Part shown: piece after piece, positions 23,254-34,582 of the stretch | Numbering within the stretch: position 1 is the stretch's first letter | Layout of the letters: every line of letters begins with the position of its first letter | From: Ambrosia x helenae | Taxonomy: Eukaryota; Streptophyta; Magnoliopsida; Asterales; Asteraceae | Reading direction: 5' to 3' | Length of the DNA stretch: 64,000 nt | Assembly: GCA_030844895.1 (NCBI GenBank) | Contig: CM061226.1 | Coordinates: 97,687,292 to 97,751,291, forward strand | Program-made: the position numbers and the translations under genes | Notes under the pieces: generated by a model | What the model saw: only the letters and a program-made list of their open reading frames with translations | Told to the model about the DNA's origin: nothing | Database searches by the model: none

Positions 23254-24274
23254 ATGACAACGGTTACTGTCGCAGTTCCCTTGATGGTGACGTCCACACT
23301 TGTTACATTTGGGCAGTTTCCCCGCATAACCACCCTGTTTGTTACCCGAAGAAGAAGAAGAACCCCCATTGTCGAACCTCTTATTCTGCTGTGCTGGCCC
23401 AGATCCCTTCCCGTCATTTTCCCACTTGCGCTTGTTATTCTCTGGAGCCTTAACAGTCGAACCCTTAGCAGGCAAAATACCCCCATTCACCTTTAAGTTG
23501 GTCATCCTATGAGCCGATCGAACCACCTCTGCGTATGTAGGATGATTTCCCGCAGCCACTAACCCTGCGATTTCCGGTACTAACCCCGAGACATAGTGTT
23601 CAATCCTCCTGAACTCTGGCACATGTAGATCAGGACACAGCACTGCCAATTCATTACACCTCACAGTATACTTCTCAATTTCAGACCCAGTCATCTTGAG
23701 GTTCCACACCTCGTGCTCTAGCTTCTGCACCTCTTCCCTCGGACAGTATTCACGCTTCAGCAGCTGCACAAAATTCTCCCAAGGCATAGCATACGCCTCC
23801 CCAATACCCATATTCTGGGTGATGTTATTCCACCAAGTCAATGCAACATCCTGGAATAACGCAGCAGCATACTTAACCCGATCTTCTGGGAGACAGTTAC
23901 ACATCAGGAACACTGACTCCACTTTCTCCAGCCACCTAAGCAAACTCACCGCACCCTCAGTGCCAGAGAATTCCTGGGGCTTACAGTCCCGAAACATCTT
24001 GTAGGTACACATGGGTGGGGGTGGGTTAACAGGGCCACCTGAAATGAAACACATGAGAAACCACGAAGAATGTGAACAAGGTTCACCAATGAGGCAAAGA
24101 AAATGGATAAATCAACTTACCACCACCGTTGTGCCCTAACTGGAAGGCAGCTTGGAGCAAGTTGTTCAGATCAGCCTGCGATAGGTTAATACCTCCACGA
24201 CCACCAGCACCACCGCGTCCACCACCACATCCACCATTGCGACCACCTCCACGTCCTCCTCGTACTCCAGACAT
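23254..24274 (-). pseudogene. gag: gypsy 1 gag, 5' part, with an 82-nt intron
   Basis: Gag is the capsid protein that packages element RNA. Exon 1 (24121-24274) encodes a Gly/Arg-rich start and LSQADLNNLL. A GT-AG intron of 82 nt lies at 24039-24120 (GTAAGT ... TTTCAG). The second exon runs from 24038 and carries the retrotransposon gag domain (RWLEKVESVFLMCNC, VALTWWNN, YCPREEVQKLEHEVW), then the first zinc-binding cysteines (CNKCGRHHQGNC). The frame breaks where the nested LTR element sits. It resumes at 18864. Reading through the intron meets a stop, so splicing or frameshifting is needed. Confidence 0.88.
24039..24120 (-). other. 82-nt gag intron, gypsy 1
   Basis: GTAAGT donor, TTTCAG acceptor, phase 1. 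The same position, phase and length occur in gypsy 2 (57601-57682). The two introns share GTTGATTT and GCCTCATT segments but differ elsewhere. Confidence 0.75.
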
Positions 24275-24816
24275 GATTCTGGCAGAAAGAACGAGAAAAT
24301 TTAGTTTCGCAGCTAAAGATAACCACTAATGTTTACAAGATCTAAGCTAGATCCAATCCAGGACTATCCCTTCAAACCCAGAGCTCACTAGGGATTCCAT
24401 GCATTTCGGTTTATGATTTTGTGTGCACCCAAAATGATAAACCGCTCTACATGGTCCTCCAAGTGTCCTCCTAGTTCAAAGTTCGAATCACCGAACATGG
24501 ACTCTTAGCTATACACCGTAATACTACGGTAGTTTATGGCAAGTGTTTCTATTGGAGTACGAAAGGGAGATGTCCGAGCCTTGGACAAATCTCAAGAGTA
24601 CACGATTCACTCCAATATACTATACCGCCTAGAAAGTAAGTAACCCGACCTAAGATAGAACGGATGATGTAACATAGAAAGACCAAATGATTTAGAGACA
24701 CCCCGACAAGACCATACGTAAACCACCATAATGTTTAGTACCATGTGATCGTCTAGTGTGTGCGACTCGGCTATAGACTAGACTCTACATGCAGTCCTAG
24801 TTCACTATAACCATTG

Positions 24817-24828
24817 GCTCTAATACCA
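24817..24828 (-). other. primer binding site of gypsy 1
   Basis: TGGTATTAGAGC on the minus strand, three bases inside the 5' LTR. It matches initiator-Met tRNA with one change (T for C). The stretch 24275-24816 is the untranslated leader between primer site and gag and holds no gene that I can see. Confidence 0.8.
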
Positions 24829-24831
24829 ATC

Positions 24832-27548
24832 TGTCACACCCTCAAAATCCACTTGCGGAGTTTTACCGCGAGGCGCATGACAAACCAGGATCCAAACCAA
24901 CGATCACAATAAACAAGTCTAACATGAATATAATGCAATTTCAAAACATAGTTTAAAATCCCCGATTACAGCGGAAGCTTATTCAAAACAGTATCTCAAA
25001 AGTAAACCCAATGTTCAACATATGAAAACCATGCGACTCTAACTAGACGCCGTGCAGGCGCGTGCGCCCTAGTCCAGTAGTGCTACCTTAGCGACCTGAG
25101 AAAACATGTAAAAGTTTACGTCAGCACAAAAATGCTGGTGAGTTTACAGGTTTTGTAATCCAAGTACCAAGTCCACCTGTCCATACTATAACAAATCGAA
25201 AACCAGTGTACGCTAGCTAGGCGTATGTTTTGTTACTACCACGATTGGAAAACCATTACTAACACGCATACCAGATGTTGTGCCCGAAAAGTAAACCAGT
25301 TGTTCCTGTTATTCCTGTTTGAGACAATATGCACTCGCCCGGCCCTCCAAGCCGACGAGCGGGGTTGGTCACTCCCAATAGCGCTATTCACATTTCCCCG
25401 TTGTGCAAACCCGCACATTCATGGTTCCCCCTGGGACTTCCAAAGATCGTGTAGTACACAATAGAAACCCATAGTATGACAGTAGTTACCAAATAATCGT
25501 TTTAACACATGTTTTCTCCCCCGAAAATGTGAAACCAGTTTAAAAGAGGGGCCGTAAACTCACCTTAAGTTGCGTTACTCCTTAACACGAGTAAACTCAG
25601 ATGCTATGCTAGTCCCGTAAAGCGGCGACCTAACATATGACAGTTACAAGTACTTAGACTAATAACCCGCAGGTTAATTAGTCCCTAGATGTCCAGACCA
25701 TAACCAAGTTCGTTTGAAAACACCGTGACTGTCTAACTGACCCAAAGTACAAGACTCGACATCCCATTGGTGACCCGAGACTCCCCGTGTTATGTTTACG
25801 CTCTCAAACATGAAATCATGCAATCACACTTAACATACGTTAACGCACAACAAGTTATAGCACATAGTTCACGTATCACCGAATTACATCCAAACATACG
25901 TTACCAAGTTATTAGATATGTTACGGGGTTCCTAGCATGTTCCTACATGTCAAATCGGGTCTCGGAATGCTAATTTACACTTACAGCAGCATTACACGCG
26001 ATTAGGAAAAGTCAACTAGCATTTAGGTTGGTCAACTGGCATTTAGGAAAGCTAATCGCATGTAACTACTAGCATTTAGGGCTAATCGCATGTAACAACT
26101 AGCATTTAGGGCTAATCGCATGTAACTACTAGCATTTAGGGCTATACCACATGTATCAACTAGCATTTAGGGCTATACCACATGTATCAACTAGCAATTA
26201 GGGCTATACCACATGTATCAACTAGCAATTAGGGCTAATCACATGTAAGTACTAGCAATTAGGCCCTAATCGCATGAAAGACTGGCGATTGGCCTCCTAA
26301 TCGCCTCTAACATAGGCGATTAGGATTGCTAATCACCTGTAACCTTGCTGTTCCGGTTTTTCGCGCGTTTAACGCTCCAAATCAGATCCAGAACGTGTGT
26401 AACCACATAATATCATCCCAACAACTATTCTAAACATGTTTCAACTAAAACCCTTCGTTTTGCCTCGTATTATCAGCCCTGCATGAAATCACGTAATCCA
26501 AACACCATTCACATAGCATGCAACATCATACTAACATGCGTAACTATAACCCTAATAATCAATTCTCAGATTTTTATCATCATAATATCATTATTATTCT
26601 GATCTAACATAATAACATGTCATTCATTCATCTTGAATCATAAAAAACCCTAGCTTTCTAATCATAAACACACATAACACATGTATACTAGTTAAAATCC
26701 GATTAACAACACTTATTAACGATTTTCAGAAAGCTTTTCCGTTTTAGAACAGGTCTGGACTATTAGGGATTGAATAAAAACGTTTAATAGATTGCATGGA
26801 TGGAAACCAAACCTTAGATTTGTAAAAGGATGATGGATTAAGCTTGAAACCTTGTGTTTTGATCACAAATCGCGTTCCAGAGGTTGTGTGTGTGTTGGGG
26901 CGGGTTATGGGACGACTAGGGTTTGTATAATGAAGTTTAGGAGGTCAAGTATGGTATTTATAGTCGTTTTTAGTCGTCCAGCCCGTAACTAGCGATTGTG
27001 CAGCTTGTACACGCGATTAGGGATCCTAATCGCATGAACAGTAATGCATTTGGGCCTAATCGCATGAACAGTCATGCATTTGGCCCCCTAATCGCATGAA
27101 CAGTCATGCATTTGGGCCTAATCGCATGAACAGTCATGCATTTGGCCCCCTAATCGCCCATAGGGGCTAGTTTCGTGTGTTTTGCGCGTTAAACCCCGTT
27201 TTAACATATGTTAACACATATTCACATACCGACAAGTCACATAATGATTATAAACACATAACACATGTAAATACACATATTCACACTCGTTCACCAATTC
27301 CCGGGACTCGAGACTTGTATGTTCCGCATGCCCTGACGATCCTACAAATCGTCACCGTTTGTACACTTGGTTAAGGACTGACATCTAATGAACCTCTAGA
27401 CCAACATCCAATGATCTTCTAGACTAACCGATAGTTCCCGAACCATAACCCGACTTAACTAACCCAGTTAAGTACAATATACGCGTGACTCGCTAAGGTA
27501 GACTTTCATCTAGACAACGTTGTTAACCAGAATTTGCCGGGTGTCACA
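24832..27548 (-). repeat. 5' LTR of gypsy element 1
   Basis: 2717 bp, almost identical to the 3' LTR. In transcript direction: upstream array (about 27165-27005), TATA motif (about 26955), downstream array (about 26345-25994), leader intron (25563 to 25096: AAG|GTGAGT ... CTCAG|GT), then the LTR end and primer site. Confidence 0.93.
25096..25563 (-). other. candidate leader intron in gypsy 1 5' LTR, 468 nt
   Basis: Donor TTAAG|GTGAGTTTAC and acceptor TTTTCTCAG|GTCGC. The first 60 bases of the intron hold a CCCC block and then a GGGG block. The same arrangement occurs in every other LTR of the window that keeps this region. Confidence 0.6.
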
Positions 27549-27793
27549 GAGACGGTTCAGGCACGTTGGTAGCCGTGTCCCGTTTCTCCAAAGACGGGGG
27601 AGAGGGCTATTTATGCAAAACGCCCGGTCAACGGGCTATTTTGGCCATTTTCCCTAAATTATTTATCCTACTTTGGTATGGAGTTTCCTTTTTTTTTCTT
27701 TTTCAAAATTTCTCATAAAAGCAAAATTAATATCATAAAAACCCGGTAAGAATTAGCATATTGACAAATTGTCGATGGACGATTCATGCATGG

Positions 27794-27805
27794 CTATATA
27801 TATAA
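27794..27805 (+). promoter_or_regulatory. TATA box of the CYP87 pseudogene
   Basis: CTATATATATAA lies about 75-85 bp upstream of the ATG at 27878. Only about 215 bp separate the start codon from the MULE ending at 27654, so that transposon sits in the promoter. Confidence 0.6.
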
Positions 27806-28351
27806 CTACCTCCTCACCACTTGCTTGTCATCCCCAACTCATTCTCATTCTTTTACCTTCTTTCATGCAAATCACAAATGTTGCATGTTGGTGTATGGAT
27901 TGCAGCTTTGTTTGTAGTAAGCATTACCCATTGGGTTTACAGATGGAGGAACCCTAAATGTAATGGAAAGCTTCCTCCTGGTTCAATGGGTTTGCCGCTA
28001 CTCGGCGAAACTCTACAATTCTTCACTCCCAACAAAACTAACGATACTCCTGCTTTCATCAAGAACAGAATAAAAAGGTAAAACGTTTGTTTTTCAGAGG
28101 TGGACAAATAGAGAGGTGTTGATGGAGTTTTAATCTTTTATAGTACATATACTTAAATGTAGATGTAGATGGATACCCCACAATTATTTATTTTGTTGAT
28201 TATGCGTTCGCCTACTCCCTTTTTTTTCTTATTTTACTTGTTGCACTCTCAACTTGAAGTTTTCAGATAACAATCAAACCTTCTATTTTGTACTTCTTTA
28301 AAAATTGCATATGGTTTAAGTTTTAAAACAATATTAAAAAGATAATTAAAT

Positions 28352-29774
28352 AGGAAAATCACCAAAAGAGCCATTGACCCATCATTTTTATCAAAATAGC
28401 CACCTCCCATCTTTTAGGAATGTCGGCTCACGATTTCCGAGGCATCCCAGGCCTCTCCAAGAGGCTTCGAAGATTAACCGACCACTGAGCGATACGTGTC
28501 CCTGAAGCCTCTCAAAGAGGGTGGAACACCTCTCCAAGAAGCTTCAGGGACACCACCACCATCTCCACCTCCACAGCAATCACCACCACCATCCCCACCT
28601 CCACAACAACCACCCACCACCACCCCCACCTCCACGGCATCCACCCATCACCACCCCCACCTTCACAACAACCACCCACCACCACCCCCACCTCAACAGC
28701 AACCACCCACCCACCACCCCCTCCACATCAACCGTCCACCACCACACCTACAACTAGGGCTGGCAAATCGTGTATACCCGACCTGTTAAGACACGAACCT
28801 GTTAAGACACAAACACGAAACATGTATACCCGAACACAACACGATAACTTATCATGTACTTTTTTCTAAATCTGAACACAAACCTATTTATACCTGGTTT
28901 ACATGATTAGACACGATAAGACACGATAATACCAGTTTATACCAAGTTAACACGATAAGACACGATAATACCTGTTTATACTAGGTTAATAAGATAATAC
29001 ACGAACATGTTTTCCAAATCCGACACGTTAAATGGGTATCATCAAGCATTAAAAAGGTAGAATTCCATCTATAAAAATATAACTCTAATACTCCACCCCC
29101 ACAACTTATATATTGTTTTAACAAAAATCCTTAACATGTCTTAACGGGTACTAAATGGGTAAACAAGTATTTAACCTGTTTAGACACGAAAATTACACAG
29201 GTATATTTCGTGTCTACCTTTTTAGACCCGAAACCTATTAAGGCCATACCTGTACTTGTTAAAATCATGTAGGTTCGTGTCGAGTATTCGTGTTCGTGTC
29301 TGAAATTGCCAGCCCTACCTACAACCACCCCAACCATCATCATTAAGAAAAAAATGGAAAAATAAAAAAACTAAATAAAACTAACATGAAATTCGTGAGA
29401 TGTGTGTCGTCGATTCATAATGTGGTGATTGGTGGTGATGGTTCGTGAATGTTCGTCGTCGTGGTGACAGGTGGTGATGGTGGTAATGTTCGGTGGTGAT
29501 GGTGTTAATGTTTAGTGGTGATGGTGGTGGATGGTTGCTGTGGAGGTGGAGATGGTGGTGGTGGTGGTGGTGGTTGCTGTGAAGCCTCTTGGAGAGGTGT
29601 CCCACTCTCTTGGAGAGGCTTCATGGACACGTGTCGCTCAGCGGTTGGTCAATCACCGAAGCTTCTTGGAGAGACCTGAGATGCCTCGGAAATCGTGAGC
29701 CGACTCTCTCAAGAGATGAAAGATGACTATTTTGGTAAAAATGGTGGGTCAATGGCTCTTTTGATGATTTTCCC
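28352..29774. mobile_element. MULE-type TIR element in CYP87 intron 1
   Basis: TIRs of about 200 bp share GGAAAATCA(C/T)CAAAAGAGCC, CCATTGACCCA and CACGATTTCCGAGGCATC in opposite orientation. The flanks are TAATTAAAT (28343-28351) and TAATTAATT (29775-29783), a 9-bp duplication with one mismatch. The arms hold (CCA)n-type sequence at about 28540-28740, mirrored by (GGT)n at about 29430-29575. It contains a nested hAT MITE. The open frames here are products of the CCA/GGT repeats. Confidence 0.75.
28755..29317. mobile_element. hAT-type MITE with 8-bp TSD
   Basis: Ends TAGGGCTGGCAA and, inverted, TTGCCAGCCCTA. A perfect 8-bp duplication CCTACAAC lies at 28747-28754 and 29318-29325. It has no ORF and is rich in ACACGATAAGACACGA repeats. 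Nested in the MULE at 28352-29774. Confidence 0.85.
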
Positions 29775-30466
29775 TAATTAATTTATATAACCCAACTGGA
29801 AACCTAAATTGGAAAACCCAACTACGCATTCAATCCTAAGGAGTGAATAGAGCAATTTTGGTAAGGATTTCTATGCTTAGAACTATAAATAAGGTGATTT
29901 ACAAGGAGTGGTATTTTACAATTTCAAAACTAGTTTTTGTTAGAAGGGGGTGTGAAAAGTAAAGGGGAGAGTGCATCTAGCCCACCCAAAATGTGAAAGA
30001 GATAATCCACTTTTTCTTGTTGCATAAATCAATAACTTCAAATACAATTTGGACAACTTTCAGGAAGCATAACACAAGTTTCGTATATTAAAAGCGGTTA
30101 GCCAATAGTCAGCACTGAAACAATATATAACAATTTAGGAGTGTAAATCGTGTCAGGTTGGCGGGTTAGGTTGTTGAGTTGACGGGTTGAGATGCGCAAC
30201 CTGATCCTGACCTATATTATCATTCATGTATTATGTCAAATAATTCAACCATAACCATACAAACATGATTAAATTCAGACCAAAACCTGAAGACATAGTG
30301 TTAACCCATAAAATGAGTCATATATGATAACGAGTTATAAAGGCGTTGTTGAGCTTTAAGCAAGTTATCGGTAAGCGATTAGTGGTGAGCATGGGTGAGA
30401 TAAACCTCATGCACTAAATTGTAAGGATAATATCATGCACCAAAAGCTTCATCTCTTCATTCAACA
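29775..30466. other. CYP87 intron 1 sequence without a feature
   Basis: A/T-rich intron DNA. I see no gene and no clear transposon ends here. A GGCGGGTTAGGTTGTTGAGT-type low-complexity stretch near 30155 may be an old hAT relic. Confidence 0.4.
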
Positions 30467-31255
30467 CTAACGAATTAACTCATGAAATAAGTTCCATTGG
30501 CTTAAGAGAAGGAGAAGAAACATGAAGCCAACTAAAAAGTCAACCCACACTCCAGCATCTTTGACACAAGAGCCAAACATGTGATCCACACTCTCCTTCG
30601 TAAACTCACAAATTGGACAAAGAACTCTTGGGATATCAATTCCTCGATCCACCAAGTTTGGTCGTAGCAACCGATTCAATAAAACACCCCAACCAACAAT
30701 ATTGACCCTTATAGGTACATTGTCCATCCGGTAATGGCATACCATCAATGAGCCTACGAACGCTCTTAACCGAAGATGACTCCAAATCAAAGTCACCTAT
30801 CTTTTTCATAATCAAACCTCAAATCATTTAGAAGTTGCATCATATTATTCAATGCATCCATCTCTTGCCCTAACCTAACGTGTCGACACCAAGATCATGC
30901 ACCTTCACCCATCTACCCCATGCCTCGAGCTAATCGAATAGTTACTCTACAGTTTTGAGTGATAAACTCTTGGAAATCTCACACTCCACGTTCATCACCC
31001 AACCATGTATCCATTGTTGTAAAATCCCGCCTAGGCGCCGATTACTCAACGATTAATCCCCGAGTACTTTCCGCCAAGGCCGAGTACTTGGTGAGTCATC
31101 TCTGAGTACTTCTCGACTATGGCTGAGTACTTGTAACTCCTCAGTTAACCGAGTTAGCACTGCCTAGTGACTTTTGCAACCTTGCATGGATCTTTCCAAA
31201 ATGTCTTTTCCTCCTCATTACTCATTTCTTTCCTTAAACTATCTACGGAACGTTA
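30467..31255 (-). pseudogene. LINE reverse-transcriptase fragment with zinc-binding domain
   Basis: The minus-strand frame at 30467-30796 reads VNIVGWGVLLNRL, then RGIDIPRVLCPICEFTKES and DHMFGSC. This is the zf-RVT domain found at the C-terminal end of plant L1-type LINE polymerases. Upstream parts (to about 31255) continue the similarity in several frames with stops. A small MITE-like insertion appears to interrupt it at about 31013-31185. Confidence 0.7.
31013..31185. mobile_element. MITE-like insertion in the LINE fragment
   Basis: The ends GTTGTAAAATCCCGCCTAGG and, inverted, GGTTGCAAAAGTCACTAGGC are similar. The interior repeats GAGTACTT several times. No clean target duplication is visible. 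Confidence 0.35.
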
Positions 31256-31282
31256 CTTTTATTGTTCAACAACCTACAATAC

Positions 31283-31521
31283 TTTTTTTTGAATGGCAAG
31301 GAACGACGTGCCAACCACCGTGACACCGGGCGCTGTGGCCAAGGTTGACTACTTGACCGCCGACAGCCCCTTGGCTCTCCCAGATGCGCGAAAACCCGAC
31401 CTCTACCCATCCGAAGGCATGACAGTGAAATAATCGGTAAAACTTTGCCTCCCATCCGAGTAGAACCAACGCCACCCACATTCGCTCTTCATCTGGATGC
31501 CACTCCACCACAAGGTGGGGG
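31283..31521 (-). mobile_element. SINE-like retroposon with 16-bp TSD
   Basis: Flanked by direct repeats CAACAACCTACAATAC (31267-31282) and CAACAACCTACAACAC (31522-31537), one mismatch. The minus-strand 3' end is an A-run (T8 on the plus strand at 31283-31290). These marks indicate target-primed reverse transcription. No convincing tRNA-derived head was found, so the SINE label is provisional. Confidence 0.6.
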
Positions 31522-31723
31522 CAACAACCTACAACACTTATCATACAAATCCACACTCTGTTTGAATTACCGGACCCCATCCCATCAATGGACCAATACT
31601 TTATCTCTATCTATAGCTTTGGTAATATGCACCCTTAAGTTATTACTTCTAGACACGAAATATACCAACCATAATATATAGTTATTGTCAAAAACATGAT
31701 ATCAAAACTTCAAATACTCGATT

Positions 31724-32400
31724 TGTTGATGAGAAAACTGAACAACATACAATGACTCTTAAAATATAGGGAAACAACCCTAAAACCTATACAACCAGAC
31801 TTAATAACAATCATAAAATTCAGCACAAGATCTACACAGCTAGAGAACACCTTACAAAGATCCAGAACAAGATATTACTGATCAAGAACTCTTGAAAGAT
31901 CAACTAAATACAAAAAGCTAGAAAGGTTTTCGAGAGAGAAAGAGTAAACAAAATAATATATGTGTGTTGAATCAATAAAACAAGAGAGATAAAACTCTTT
32001 TATACACAGCTCTAGAAGGTCCCTCTTGAGATCTATGAAGAGTAATCAACACCGTAGGATCAAGTTGACATGAATTGCCAAATAAGCTCAAACAAACACA
32101 CTTTGAAAGACTTGGGCCACATGACTTATAAGTTCTTATCTGGGCCACTGGATAATATGGGCTCAAATAATAAGTTCTAGAATGGACCAGTCTAATACAC
32201 TTATAAACTAGCCCAAACCTGGAACAACAAAAAACAGCCACATCAGCAACCAGCATCAGCTGCCACCTCAGCATCCTCCCACATCCGCTACCAGCTGCCA
32301 TGTCAGCAACCTGAAACAACTTATGCAAAATGTTTTAGAACTATACAATCCAAGACCCTATTGACTATTAAACTACACCTTTGTGCTATCATTTCTAACA
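31724..32400 (-). mobile_element. copia-type solo LTR, probable
   Basis: Read on the minus strand it starts TGTTAGAAATGATAGCACAA and ends CTCATCAACA, with a TATA motif (GTATAAAAGAG, near 31995-32005) followed by a pyrimidine-rich leader. This is the layout of a copia LTR. There is no matching 5-bp duplication, so it may have arisen by recombination between elements. Its right end is 40 bp before the exon 2 acceptor of the CYP87 pseudogene. Confidence 0.5.
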
Positions 32401-33314
32401 GTTATATTAACCGAATATTAGCATTAACTTTATGTTTCAGATATGGATCTATATTTCGAACTAGTTTGGTTGGGTTGCAAGTCATAGTATCAACTGATTC
32501 GGAACTTAGTTATATGGTGTTCCAACAAGAAGGTCAGTCGTTTGAAAGTTGGTACCCACCGAGTTTCACAAGGATATTTGGGAGCCAAAATCTATCTTCT
32601 TTGCATGGGAGCTTGCATAAGTATCTCAAGAACATGGTGTTATCTGTAGTCGGTCCTGAAAGCCTTAAAAAGATGTTTTCTGAAGTTGAGAGTGTAATAA
32701 CAGGAAACTTGGAGACGTGGGCTAGCAAAGAAGCGGTTGACTTGAAAACTACAATTGGAGATGTAAGTACTTTTTTTTATTCGATGACAAGTCATTAACT
32801 CATGTTTATGGTATGATAATATTGGTGTTTAATCAGATGGTCTTTGAGTTCATGGGGAAAAAACTGATAAGTTATGATCCAGAGAAGTCATCTGAGAAGT
32901 TAAGGGATAATTTTGATGCTTTTATTAAAGGTCTAATTACGTTTCCTTTGGAGATACCTGGAACTGCTTATTACAAGTGTCTACAGGTGAACAAATAATT
33001 TACCTAATAAACAGGACAAGTTAAATTTACACCAATGTCAATTAGAATACTGAATCACCTATGGAGAAATATCTTTACTACACTCCTCAATACCACTAGA
33101 ATAATAGCCCTTTGGTATGAAATATTAACTAAAATGAAAACGGTTCAAACATGTCAAAAACAATTATAATAAGACCGACATAAAACTTATTTCATTTTTT
33201 TTTTCATAAAAAGATTTTTCATCGAAAATAAACGTAGTCTACTGAAAACAAAAACTCACCCTGGGGAGTTGAGAAGTTGCTATGGAAAAAAAACATAATA
33301 TTATTATATATTAA

Positions 33315-34497
33315 GGGAAATTAGATTTTAACACCCTAAACTATTGACAATTGAAACGCACAGCATTCAAAAACTATAGTCCTTTCATCTTCTTCTCCAT
33401 TGAGCAAACTGCAAACAAAAAGCTTTAATTAATTTTGTGTTTATCTTCAACAATATTTTTAAGGCAAGTTCACATATATTTCAAAGTTTTAGGACGATTT
33501 AAGATCCTAAATTAATCAGTAATGCCGTCATCTTTTTCACCCGATCAGTGTGTGACGGAGCTGTTACAAATTCAAATCATTCCATCTTATGATTCTCATC
33601 TTTGTTATGTTCTTGAGGTAAGGTTTTCTTTTCGGATAGGATCATTTGTTTTATGTTGGTTCGTTTACGTGAGTTATATATTTATTATTTAAATTATTTA
33701 GGCCTGTTAGAATTTAGTTTAGTTTTGTTTTGTGACGTTGAAGCCCCACTTACGGTGTGCGCATATAATATATATATATATATGTGTGTGGCCCTCGGGG
33801 GCAAAAGTAAAGTTGCACTAGTTTTAACGTTATTTTACTAATTTCGTGAAAATAACGTTAAAAATGACGGACGGTTAATCATGCATCATGTGGTGGCGTT
33901 GATAGCCAAAAGACAAAGAGGTACAAGCACCGATCGGGTTTGTCCCGATTGCTAAGTGTTATGTGCCTTATGTCCAAGGCTTGATACCAAACCACATCGA
34001 GCCGGGGGTCTCACTGGAAGCAGCCTCTCTATTCTTAGGGTAGAGGTAAGGTTGTCTACATCTTACCCTCCTCAGACCCTACCTTAGCTTTGCTATAGGT
34101 GGGATTAACTGAGTATGATGATGATGATGAAACTATTGACAATTGGCCGCTGACGCACTGAACTACAAAATTGAACAACACCGCACTGTACTTTCAACTT
34201 ATTGGCCTGTATCACCCTCAGACTAACCATGGTTACTTTTTGCTGACGTGACATGGTGACGTGTCCATTTTTGCTGACGTAGCATGGGGAATAAGCTGAC
34301 ATGGCATGGACACATCACCTGCCATGTCAGCAAAAATGGACACGTCACCATGCCACGTCAGCAAAAACTAACCATGGTTAGTCTGAGGGTGATACAGGCC
34401 AATAAGTTAAAAGTACAGTGCGGTGTTGGTCAATTTTGTAGTTTAGTGCGTCAGCGGCCAATTGTCAATAGTTCAGGGTGTTAAAATCCAATTTCCC
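33315..34497. mobile_element. foldback MULE MITE in CYP87 intron 3
   Basis: Ends GGGAAATTAGATTTTAACAC and, inverted, GGGAAATTGGATTTTAACAC. A perfect 9-bp duplication ATATATTAA lies at 33306-33314 and 34498-34506. Without the retroposon at 33354-34129 the element is about 400 bp and almost wholly an inverted repeat. The arm copies at 34130-34290 and 34330-34497 would fold into a long hairpin. Open frames on both strands here mirror each other and are not genes. Confidence 0.85.
33354..34129 (+). mobile_element. retroposon with SINE/RTE-type 3' end and 16-bp TSD
   Basis: Bounded by the 16-bp direct repeat AAACTATTGACAATTG (33338-33353 and 34130-34145). The 3' third (about 33990-34129) has the plant SINE-like block CTCACTGGAAGCAGCCTCTC, then GTAGAGGTAAGGTTGTCTAC, and ends in a (GAT)n tail. 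The 5' part is unlike a SINE. It includes an exon-like stretch starting ATG at 33522 (MPSSFSPDQCVTELL) that ends at a GTAAGG donor-like site near 33617. This may be transduced host sequence. Confidence 0.7.
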
Positions 34498-34566
34498 ATA
34501 TATTAACAAACAAACAAACATACCCGGTACCGTAGGAATCTATTGGTAGTGTCTTGGAAGGGTAGT

Positions 34567-34582
34567 GGGGGGGGGGGGGGGA
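34567..34582. repeat. G-run in CYP87 intron 3
   Basis: An uninterrupted run of about 15 G, a possible G-quadruplex former on the plus strand of the intron. Confidence 0.7.

Larger units (their letters stand above)
9753..27548 (-). mobile_element. Ty3/gypsy element 1 (chromovirus-like), nested host
   Basis: A complete LTR retrotransposon on the minus strand. The LTRs are 24832-27548 (5') and 9753-12464 (3'), both TG...CA, with TSD GAGAC at 9748-9752 and 27549-27553. Order in its own direction: 5' LTR, primer binding site, leader, gag, protease, reverse transcriptase, RNase H, integrase, a chromodomain-like tail, 3' LTR. The LTRs differ by only about twenty changes that I could spot by eye, so the insertion is young. 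It is nevertheless broken: by an inserted element in gag, a stop in the second zinc finger (18713-18715), a one-base loss near 17890, and a stop at 15780-15782. Placement in a Tekay/Del-like chromovirus clade is inference from the C-terminal domain. Confidence 0.93.
7928..27654. mobile_element. MULE-type TIR element 4, split by a gypsy element
   Basis: Both ends start GGGAAAATGGCCAAAATAGC and form TIRs of more than 300 bp. A perfect 9-bp duplication, TAAATTATT, lies at 7919-7927 and 27655-27663. Without the 17.8-kb retrotransposon inserted at 9748-9752 the element would be about 1.9 kb. It carries one Myb/SANT-like ORF. Its arms contain repeated 16-bp palindromes (CCGTCTCAAAAGACGG). The gypsy TSD GAGAC lies inside the right TIR, so the TIR matches only after the gap is skipped. 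Confidence 0.85.

Noticed and set aside
28496..28789. Proline/histidine-rich open frames
   Set aside because: They are (CCA)n repeats in a MULE arm. Several frames on both strands are open for the same reason.
31243..31580. Overlapping minus-strand ORFs of 78 and 104 codons
   Set aside because: They span the SINE-like retroposon and its target duplications and show no protein family.
34105..34484. Two similar ORFs on opposite strands
   Set aside because: They mirror each other because they lie in the two arms of the foldback element.
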